Assembly (NCBI GenBank): GCA_031549535.1 | Contig: JAVBPP010000107.1 | Location: forward strand, 1 to 20,363 | Reading direction: 5' to 3' | DNA: 20,363 nt | Origin: JAVBPP01 sp031549535 | GTDB lineage: Bacteria > Bacillota > Clostridia > Oscillospirales > Acutalibacteraceae | In this document: positions 14,932 through 20,363 of the stretch, in pieces | How the letters are laid out: each line of letters opens with the position of its first letter | Numbering within the stretch: position 1 is the first letter of the stretch | Made by a program: the position numbers and the translations under genes | The notes under the pieces: generated by a model | Seen by the model: only the letters and a program-made list of their open reading frames with translations | What the model was told of the DNA's origin: nothing | The model's database searches: none

Positions 14932-14959
14932 TTGCTTAATGCGGTGCTTATGATATAAA
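14932..14959 (+). promoter_or_regulatory. Promoter of the methyltransferase-like membrane protein gene
   Basis: TTGCTT at 14932-14937, 16-base spacer, TATAAA at 14954-14959 preceded by TGA (extended -10). It lies 18 bases after the stop of the murL operon and 35 bases before the next ATG. Confidence 0.6.
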
Positions 14960-14994
14960 ATAAGGACTTAGGAAAGAGAATTGGGGGATTAAAC

Positions 14995-15564
14995 ATGCAA
15001 AAGTATTTCGCGCTTGCAAGCTTGCTGATTTTGATCGTTCTGGTGATTTTACGTAACCTGCAGCTGAAAAAGCAGGGCGTTCAGGCAATTGTCCGCACGA
15101 AGTGGCGCAAGGACTTTTGGGTCAAGTTTTTCGGCTTCTTTTTCATCTATCGCAGCTTTGCTTATATCATCACCGTTCTGCCGCATTTTGAATACCAAAT
15201 TTATTTTTTACAAACGAAAACGTTTAAATGGATTGGTGTCAATTTCTGCATTATCGGCTTGGTGCTGTTCCTGTTGGCACTAAAGGCCTACGGCAAAAAC
15301 TTCCGCGTGGGGATAGAGGCGGAAACTAAGGCCGAGCTCGTTACAACCGGCATCCTTTCCTTCAGCCGCAACCCAATCTATCTGGCGTTTATCTTTGTTC
15401 TGCTCGGCACGGCATTGATTTATGGCGATGTGTATTTCTTTGCCTACTTCTTCTTCGGCACTCTGCGCCTGTGTAAGCAGATTCGGCGGGAGGAAAAGCA
15501 CCTGCGGGCGACTTATGGTGAGGAATACAATGCCTACTGCGATAAAGTTAGGCGCTTCTTCTAA
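14995..15564 (+). CDS. Isoprenylcysteine carboxyl methyltransferase family membrane protein
   Basis: A polytopic inner-membrane protein of 189 residues with hydrophobic segments at about 3-21, 40-60, 78-98 and a long re-entrant pair at about 128-160. The C-terminal half holds the ICMT/PEMT family core: LVTTGILSFSRNPIYLAF, then IRREEKHLRATYGEEYNAYCDKV, the SAM-binding and ester-forming region of these methyltransferases. Bacteria have no prenylated CaaX proteins of the eukaryotic type, so the substrate is unknown; lipids are one option for bacterial members. GGGGG lies 7 bases before the ATG (14982-14987 region). It has its own promoter and is followed by a terminator 20 bases after the stop. 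Confidence 0.82.
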   Translation: MQKYFALASLLILIVLVILRNLQLKKQGVQAIVRTKWRKDFWVKFFGFFFIYRSFAYIITVLPHFEYQIYFLQTKTFKWIGVNFCIIGLVLFLLALKAYGKNFRVGIEAETKAELVTTGILSFSRNPIYLAFIFVLLGTALIYGDVYFFAYFFFGTLRLCKQIRREEKHLRATYGEEYNAYCDKVRRFF

Positions 15565-15584
15565 GCTGCATATATATATATCAG

Positions 15585-15621
15585 GCTGCTCACGAGCTGT
15601 GTTTGTGGGCAGCTTTTATTT
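15585..15621 (+). terminator. Hairpin plus T-tract between the methyltransferase gene and thiN
   Basis: Arms GCTGCTCAC (15585-15593) and GTGGGCAGC (15605-15613) pair over nine positions with one G-T pair around an 11-base loop, followed by TTTTATTT. It ends right at the ribosome binding site of thiN (AGAGGTG, 15622-15628), leaving no space for a promoter between, so it may act as a partial terminator or attenuator. Confidence 0.8.
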
Positions 15622-15632
15622 AGAGGTGTGCC

Positions 15633-16247
15633 ATGGCAGGAATTTGCTATATTATAGGCGCGGGGGAATTCGGCACACATGAAATCCGGCCGAGTGAGAG
15701 GGATTTCGTCATTGCCGCAGACGGAGGGCTGCGCCATCTGGAGCGCATTGGCCTCCCCTTTGACCTTGCCATTGGGGACTTTGATTCCGCGCTGCGCCCG
15801 GAAAACGGGGCGGTGATTACGCTCCCGGCGCAAAAGGATGAAACGGATTTATCCGCCGCCGTGCAGCAGGGGATACAGCGCGCTTACCGCGATTTTCAGA
15901 TTTACGGCTGTTTGGGTGGCCGCCTGTCTCACACGGTAGCGAACATGCAGCTGCTGGCGCAGTTATCACAGCAGGGGCTGCGGGCGCAACTGAACGGGGT
16001 CAGCACAAAAATGACAGCCATCACGAATGAAAGCTATCACTTTTCGGCGGCGGAAACAGGCTATCTTTCCGTTTTTGCCTGCACAGAACGCTGTGAGGGC
16101 GTCTATGAAAGCGGGTTGCAGTATGAGCTGCATGACGCGCTGCTGTATCACAACACCCCCTTGGGTGTGAGTAATCAGTTTATCGGGAAAGAAAGTACCG
16201 TATCCGTGCGCAGCGGAACGTTGTGGCTGCTTTGGGGCGAAGTTTGA
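15633..16247 (+). CDS. thiN: Thiamine pyrophosphokinase
   Basis: Phosphorylates thiamine with ATP to thiamine diphosphate and AMP, in the cytoplasm. The 204-residue protein has AADGG (28-32), IGDFDS (47-52, metal-binding Asp residues), KDETD (69-73), GGRLSH (96-101) and, in the C-terminal thiamine-binding beta-sandwich, LGVSNQF. The common GGRxDH motif has Ser100 in place of Asp, a small departure whose effect I cannot judge. The GAGGTG site lies five bases from the ATG. It is first in a run with a YhaM-type nuclease gene (15-base gap), DUF2804 and prmA. No TPP riboswitch (CTGAGA-type box) is seen upstream, so feedback by that route is not indicated. Confidence 0.92.
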   Translation: MAGICYIIGAGEFGTHEIRPSERDFVIAADGGLRHLERIGLPFDLAIGDFDSALRPENGAVITLPAQKDETDLSAAVQQGIQRAYRDFQIYGCLGGRLSHTVANMQLLAQLSQQGLRAQLNGVSTKMTAITNESYHFSAAETGYLSVFACTERCEGVYESGLQYELHDALLYHNTPLGVSNQFIGKESTVSVRSGTLWLLWGEV

Positions 16248-16262
16248 AAGGAGAGAAACAAG

Positions 16263-17273
16263 TTGAATTTTGAAAAATGTGCGCCGAACGGTGCGGTTGA
16301 GGGTTTTTGCCTGATAAAAACCGTGGAGCAGAAGCTCACGGCGAAAGGCGTGCCGTACCTGGATTTGGAGCTGGCTGACCAAAGCGGTGAAATCGGCGCA
16401 AAGCTCTGGGATTATAAGGCGGAGCAGCACGGTGTGTTTGAGCCGAATATGCTCATTAAGGTGCGCGGCAGCCTGGTGCCGTTTAACGATGTGCAGCAGC
16501 TGCGTGTGGAGCGCGTCCGCCAAACCACGGCGGAGGATGCAGTGCGCCCGGAGGATTTTGTGCCCAGCGCGGATGCGAAGGGCGAAGAAATGTTTGCCCA
16601 GCTTCTGGACTGTGTGCAAGGATTCCGGGACGCAGATTTGCAAAAGCTGGTGCTCGCTGTTTTGGCGCATTACCGGGAAAAACTGCTGTATTGGCCGGCG
16701 GCTTTTCGCTTGCACCATGCCATTCGCGGTGGTCTGCTCTATCACACGCTATCTATCCTGCGCCTGGCGCAGCGTGCGGCGGAGCTGTACCCCTTTGTGG
16801 ATGCCGACTTGCTGTTTACCGGCGTCATGTTACATGATGTGTGCAAGGTGGAGGAATTCAACGCGTCTCAAACCGGCATTGCCTCCGGCTACACGGCGGA
16901 GGGCAGCTTAATCGGTCACTTGGTGCGCGGCGCGATTCTGGTTGAAAAAATCGGTCTGGAGCTGGAACTTCCGAAAGAAAAGTTGGTGCTGGTGCAGCAC
17001 ATGTTGATTTCCCACCACGGTGAGCCGGAGTTCGGCGCAGCTGTGCGCCCCATGTTTGTGGAGGCGGAAATCCTTTCTCAACTGGATCTTTTGGATGCGC
17101 GGGTCTATGAATTTATGCAGGCGCAAAACGGCGTTTCCGCCGGAGAATTCTCCACCAAGCAGTGGATGCTTGAAAATCGAAAAATTTACAACCACGGGCG
17201 CGTGGATAATAGCTTCCACGCCAATGTGATTGCAGAGATACAGGAGGGGACGACATCACATGCGCAATCATGA
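16263..17273 (+). CDS. yhaM: 3'-5' exoribonuclease, YhaM type (OB-fold plus HD domain)
   Basis: YhaM proteins are Gram-positive exonucleases that shorten RNA (and some DNA) from the 3' end. The 336-residue protein has an N-terminal OB fold, with KGVPYLDLELADQSGEIGAK (28-47) as the nucleic-acid binding strand pattern, and an HD metal-dependent hydrolase domain: LHHAIRGGLLYHTL, then HD at 191-192 in MLHDVCKVEE, then SHHGEPEFG with His251-252. The TTG start at 16263 is 9 bases from AAGGAG (16248-16253). Length fits the family (about 310-340). Stop overlaps the next gene by 14 bases. The symbol is by family resemblance; other HD exonucleases of similar build exist. Confidence 0.88.
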   Translation: MNFEKCAPNGAVEGFCLIKTVEQKLTAKGVPYLDLELADQSGEIGAKLWDYKAEQHGVFEPNMLIKVRGSLVPFNDVQQLRVERVRQTTAEDAVRPEDFVPSADAKGEEMFAQLLDCVQGFRDADLQKLVLAVLAHYREKLLYWPAAFRLHHAIRGGLLYHTLSILRLAQRAAELYPFVDADLLFTGVMLHDVCKVEEFNASQTGIASGYTAEGSLIGHLVRGAILVEKIGLELELPKEKLVLVQHMLISHHGEPEFGAAVRPMFVEAEILSQLDLLDARVYEFMQAQNGVSAGEFSTKQWMLENRKIYNHGRVDNSFHANVIAEIQEGTTSHAQS

Positions 17274-18282
17274 GATTACAACAGTGCAGCCCTTGCTGCG
17301 CGAGGACGGCACCCTGCGAGAACCGGGCTGGTCGCGAAGCCTGCTGCAGCAATATGACCGTTCGCGAATCAAGGCGCCGAAGTTCCGCATCAAAGAATGG
17401 GACTATTACTTGATTTTGTCGGAGGCATTCGGTGTTGCACTGACGATTTCGGACGACGGTTACATCGGCCTGCAGTCCGCCTCTCTGCTGCATTTTGACA
17501 GCAAAACCGAGCACACACAAACTGTATTAAACGCCTTTCCTATGGGTAAATTTAAGCTTCCCACATCTTCCCAAAATGGTGTCACACAATACCGTGACAA
17601 ACGCTTGGCCATGGAATTTACTGTCACACAGGGGGAACGGCATCTTACCTGCGACTTCCAGAATTTCCAGGATGGGAAACCGTTTTCCTGCGATATTACC
17701 CTGCGCGAGCCGGAGATGGATTCCATCGTAATTGCAACACCCTGGAAAGAGAAGAAGAACGCCTTTTATTACAACCAAAAAATCAACTGCATGCCCGCGA
17801 GCGGTAAGGCCTGCTTTGACGGGAAAGAGTATCGTTTCAACCCGGAAACCGACTTTGGAACGCTCGACTGGGGGCGCGGGGTGTGGACCTATGACAACAC
17901 CTGGTATTGGGGCTCCGGCAATGGCATAATCCAAGAAAAAGCCTTTGGCTTCAACATCGGCTACGGCTTCGGCGATACCGCAGCAGCAAGCGAAAATATC
18001 CTGTTCTATGACGGAAGCGGCCATAAGCTGGATGACATTCAGTTTCACATTCCAAAGGACAGCTATTTAAAACCCTGGCAGTTCAGCTCTTCGGACGGCA
18101 GGTTCGAAACAGAGTTTTTCCCGATTCTGGATCGCTGCGCAAAAATCAATGCAGGCATCATCGTCACAGACCAGCATCAGGTTTTCGGCAAAATGCGCGG
18201 CAGGGTTATTCTGGATGACGGAACAAGCCTTGAGATGACAGATTTGCTTTGCTTTGCGGAGGATGTTCACAATAAGTATTAG
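17260..18282 (+). CDS. DUF2804 family protein
   Basis: A soluble 340-residue protein without signal peptide or membrane span, matching in pattern the DUF2804 family of unknown function: the N-terminal ITTVQPLLREDGTLREPGWS, RIKEWDYYLI, later AFYYNQKINCMPASGKA, FGTLDWGRGVW, and WGSGNG followed by FNIGYGFGD. The body looks beta-rich, with many aromatic residues (FYYNQK, TWYWG), consistent with a lipocalin-like or hydratase-like barrel, but I cannot assign a reaction. AGGAGGGGA at 17242-17250 is 9 bases before the ATG, which overlaps the preceding gene by 14 bases. Sits between the YhaM-type gene and prmA in one transcription unit. Function unknown. Confidence 0.8.
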   Translation: MRNHEITTVQPLLREDGTLREPGWSRSLLQQYDRSRIKAPKFRIKEWDYYLILSEAFGVALTISDDGYIGLQSASLLHFDSKTEHTQTVLNAFPMGKFKLPTSSQNGVTQYRDKRLAMEFTVTQGERHLTCDFQNFQDGKPFSCDITLREPEMDSIVIATPWKEKKNAFYYNQKINCMPASGKACFDGKEYRFNPETDFGTLDWGRGVWTYDNTWYWGSGNGIIQEKAFGFNIGYGFGDTAAASENILFYDGSGHKLDDIQFHIPKDSYLKPWQFSSSDGRFETEFFPILDRCAKINAGIIVTDQHQVFGKMRGRVILDDGTSLEMTDLLCFAEDVHNKY

Positions 18283-18293
18283 GGGATCATGAA

Positions 18294-19214
18294 ATGGACT
18301 GGACAGAGATTAAAATACATGTGCCCACCGCGCAAATTGATGCGGCGGGCAGTATCGCGCATATGGTGGTGCCCTACGGCATCTATATTGAAGATTACAG
18401 CCATCTGGAGCAGGAGGCTGAGGAAATCGCGCACATCAACCTCATTGACGAAGAGCTGCTGCAAAAGGATCGCACAACGGGGATTATTCACATTTACATT
18501 TCCCCTGATGAGCGCCCCTCGGAGGCGTTGCAATTTTTGCGGGAGCGCTTAGAGGCTGCAACAATTAAGCATGAAATAGAAATGGGCTCCTGTAAAAATG
18601 CGGATTGGGAAAACAACTGGAAACAATATTTTAAACCGTTGCCCATTGGTGAAACGCTGTTAATTCAACCCACTTGGGAGGAGGGTGAGCTGCCGCAGAC
18701 GCAGCGCCATGTGCTGCTGCTGGAGCCGGGGCTCGCCTTCGGCACAGGCAGCCATGCCACCACGCGGCTCTGCCTGGAGGCGCTGGAACGCTGCGTCAAA
18801 GCAGGGGATATGGTTCTGGATGTCGGCTGCGGCAGCGGAATTTTATCCATAGCAGCGCTGCTCCTCGGCGCGGCTCATGCAACGGGGGTGGATATTGATG
18901 CATACGCTGTGCGCACCGCAAAAGAAAACGGTGAAACCAACGGATTTTCGCAGGAGCGCTTCACTGCCCTGCACGGAAACCTGACCCAGGGTGTTGCGGG
19001 GCAATATGACGTCATCGCCGCAAATATCGTTGCGGATGTCATCCTGTCTTTTGCGCCGCAAATAAAAGCTTTTTTAAAGCCGGGCGGCACCTTCCTTGCG
19101 TCCGGGATTATTGAACAGCGTGCGGGGGAAGTGATAGCGGTGTTGGAGCAGCATGGACTGGCTCTGCTTGAGATGCAGGAGAGTGAGGGCTGGTGTTGTT
19201 TCGTTATGCGATGA
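18294..19214 (+). CDS. prmA: Ribosomal protein L11 methyltransferase
   Basis: Uses S-adenosylmethionine to trimethylate lysines and the N-terminus of ribosomal protein L11. The 306-residue protein has an N-terminal substrate-binding domain (about 1-95) and a class I methyltransferase domain: LEPGLAFGTGSHATTRLCLE (about 142-161), motif I DVGCGSG (176-182), GVDIDAYAVRTAKENG, and the NxP-type ANIVADVI catalytic neighbourhood. AGGGGA is 7 bases before the ATG at 18294; an earlier ATG at 18289 is out of frame. It is the last gene of the thiN run, and its stop lies 15 bases from the convergent metallophosphoesterase stop. No clear terminator is visible there. Confidence 0.96.
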   Translation: MDWTEIKIHVPTAQIDAAGSIAHMVVPYGIYIEDYSHLEQEAEEIAHINLIDEELLQKDRTTGIIHIYISPDERPSEALQFLRERLEAATIKHEIEMGSCKNADWENNWKQYFKPLPIGETLLIQPTWEEGELPQTQRHVLLLEPGLAFGTGSHATTRLCLEALERCVKAGDMVLDVGCGSGILSIAALLLGAAHATGVDIDAYAVRTAKENGETNGFSQERFTALHGNLTQGVAGQYDVIAANIVADVILSFAPQIKAFLKPGGTFLASGIIEQRAGEVIAVLEQHGLALLEMQESEGWCCFVMR

Positions 19215-19229
19215 CGCCGGGGTAATCCA

Positions 19230-20162
19230 TCATTCTCGCCTTGCCTGCCAAAGGCGGAAGGCTTCTGTCCAGGTTTTTTCTGAATAAGGGCGGATGGGAT
19301 CGTTGATTTTGTTGGCGTAATCGCTGATAAATTGCAGGAAAAAATGAGCGCGCTCCAGCCCGTCCCCCAACTCCTGCGAGAAGATGCTGCCCCAAACAGG
19401 CGATTGTGCATAGAGGCTTGATGATGTAAATCGGGAAAGGAAACCCTTGATGTCATACGAAACTCTGCGTTCTATGACAGCGATGTTGCCTTTGTCAATC
19501 GTCAGCAAGGTGTAGGCGGCTCCCGGCACTGTGTCTAAAGGAATGCCGCATGACCCGGGGTTAAGGAATACGGTGTTCCCGTGTGTGGCATTCCATTGCA
19601 TATGCGTATGTCCAAAAATATAAATTCCGTCCGCGCATAATGGCGGGGCGGAATTAAAATCATATGTGCTTACATGCTGCCGGATTTCCTGCAGCATTTT
19701 TTCTCTGGAATAGCCTTTGACTTTTTGATACTTGATAGCAATTTTTGCGCTTAAAAACTCTTTTAGTTCCATGTCGCCGCAAACATCAGCGGAGGAATGC
19801 GTTACGGTTATGGGGATGTTACAGTCTTTGAAGGTTACGGTTTTCGGCAGCGTGGCAAGATAGCTGTAATTTGCCTCACTGATAGCGTTATAACACCAAT
19901 AAATAGGCTGGAACTGGCCGTCTGTCCATGTTTCCTGATTCTGTTGCGCGCATGCAAACAAGTAGTCTTCTCCGTTCCCCTTGATTACAGAACAGTTTGG
20001 AAGGTTGCGGATAGTTTGCACTACCTCGTTTGGATAGGGCAGGCTCGCGCAGTAGTCACCGGCAAAGATATACTGGTTTACACAGTGCGCTTTTGCGTCT
20101 TCTAAAACAGCAGACAGGGCATCAAAATTGCCGTGGATGTCAGCGATAATGGCATACCTCAT
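19230..20162 (-). CDS. Metallophosphoesterase family protein (YfcE/MJ0936-like)
   Basis: A calcineurin-like phosphodiesterase or phosphatase. The 310-residue protein has the metal-binding blocks DIHGN (8-12), GDY (35-37), GNGE (62-65; family GNHE, the His is Gly), THSS, and FGHTH later in the chain, followed by FLNPGSCG. The order is as in the YfcE group. The chain is longer than compact homologues by a C-terminal extension of about 80 residues with no motif I can name. The ATG at 20162 is taken: GGAG lies 8 bases upstream on the minus strand, and the MRYAII start is typical; the upstream frame lacks a better site. The substrate is unknown. Confidence 0.87.
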   Translation of the reverse strand: MRYAIIADIHGNFDALSAVLEDAKAHCVNQYIFAGDYCASLPYPNEVVQTIRNLPNCSVIKGNGEDYLFACAQQNQETWTDGQFQPIYWCYNAISEANYSYLATLPKTVTFKDCNIPITVTHSSADVCGDMELKEFLSAKIAIKYQKVKGYSREKMLQEIRQHVSTYDFNSAPPLCADGIYIFGHTHMQWNATHGNTVFLNPGSCGIPLDTVPGAAYTLLTIDKGNIAVIERRVSYDIKGFLSRFTSSSLYAQSPVWGSIFSQELGDGLERAHFFLQFISDYANKINDPIRPYSEKTWTEAFRLWQARRE

Positions 20163-20199
20163 GAATGGCTCCACTTCTTTCCTACAAGAAATCGGCATT

Positions 20200-20205
20200 A
20201 TTATA
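20200..20205 (-). promoter_or_regulatory. Candidate -10 element of the metallophosphoesterase gene
   Basis: On the minus strand TATAAT preceded by TGA (extended -10), 37 bases upstream of the ATG. TGGACA lies 15 bases further upstream, a short spacing for a -35 box. It might lie in the end of the neighbouring insertion sequence. Confidence 0.5.
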
Positions 20206-20245
20206 TCATAGAAAAGGCTCTGTCCACGGCTGACGCATGAAAAAG

Positions 20246-20363
20246 TTATAGGGAATCAAAGAGGATATGAGCGAGGAAATCATCGTCGTAAGCGCAGCGG
20301 TGTCGTTTCGCTTTTAAACTCATTTTAGAATCGTCCTTTTTCAGGAGATTCAAAGCAATATGA
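20246..20363 (-). mobile_element. C-terminal end of a probable ISAs1-family transposase (5' part outside window)
   Basis: The minus strand is open from the window edge to the TAA at 20246-20248. The 39-residue tail begins with IALNLLKKDDSK and continues with LKAKRHRCAYDDDFLAHIL. I recognise this arrangement (IALNLL, a short basic link, then KR and an acidic aromatic segment) as the C-terminus of ISAs1/H-repeat type transposases; the matching DDE core is not in the window. An ATG at 20321 could start a 25-residue ORF, but the frame runs further upstream and the homology begins before it, so this is the end of a larger gene. The insertion end should lie between about 20207 and 20245; I cannot place the inverted repeat. 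Confidence 0.6.

Noticed and set aside
15569..15581. Short TA dinucleotide run as a repeat of interest
   Set aside because: Only about six units; common in AT-rich intergenic DNA.
15565..15632. TPP riboswitch upstream of thiN
   Set aside because: No CTGAGA or other conserved aptamer segment; the interval is too short and holds only the terminator-like hairpin and a short TA run.
16387..16911. 174-residue ORF in another frame of the YhaM-type gene
   Set aside because: Shadow frame; composition rich in Cys, Arg and Trp, no motifs.
19240..19268. Hairpin near the prmA stop as its terminator
   Set aside because: Paired arms GCCTTGCC and GGCGGAAGGC have a two-base bulge, the loop lies inside the metallophosphoesterase coding region, and no T-run follows.
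20267..20317. 15-residue plus-strand ORF preceded by AAAGAGGA
   Set aside because: Antisense to the probable transposase tail and too short to support.

Overview
The window looks like the chromosome of a low-to-mid GC Gram-positive bacterium of the Bacillota, probably class Clostridia and perhaps a gut member of the Oscillospirales. The support is strong AGGAGG-type ribosome binding sites, several TTG starts, a TagB/TagF-type polymerase, a YhaM-type exoribonuclease, a ThiN-type thiamine pyrophosphokinase and a lone Fe-S/Crp-Fnr pair. The taxon is an inference from gene families; no rRNA or marker gene allows a direct call. Genes are densely packed, no stretch over 300 bases lacks a gene, and I see no tRNA, rRNA or CRISPR array.

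Left part (1-6140): the 3' end of a Gfo/Idh/MocA-type oxidoreductase, a membrane-anchored secreted protein, a terminator, then a compact promoter driving five aromatic-biosynthesis genes: DAHP synthase, aroB, aroA, aroC and a fusion of chorismate mutase with type II 3-dehydroquinate dehydratase. The operon covers DAHP to chorismate except shikimate dehydrogenase and shikimate kinase, plus the first Phe/Tyr-specific step.

Middle part (6141-11563): a CDP-glycerol glycerophosphotransferase-like gene with its own promoter; a divergent pair of an Fe-S protein and a Crp/Fnr regulator separated by three 17-bp operator-like repeats; and a minus-strand tldD-pmbA pair encoding the TldD/TldE metallopeptidase.

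Central highlight (11761-14913): murL, murD2 and an unknown 166-residue protein form an overlapping operon. MurD2 adds L-Glu to UDP-MurNAc-L-Ala, and MurL then epimerises the terminal Glu to D-Glu. This is the alternative to MurI plus classical MurD known from Xanthomonas. The third, translationally coupled gene is unrecognised and is the best candidate for something new.

Right part (14995-20363): an isoprenylcysteine methyltransferase-like membrane protein with its own promoter and terminator; a run of thiN, yhaM-like, DUF2804 and prmA genes; a convergent metallophosphoesterase; and, at the right edge, the C-terminal end of a probable ISAs1-type transposase on the minus strand.
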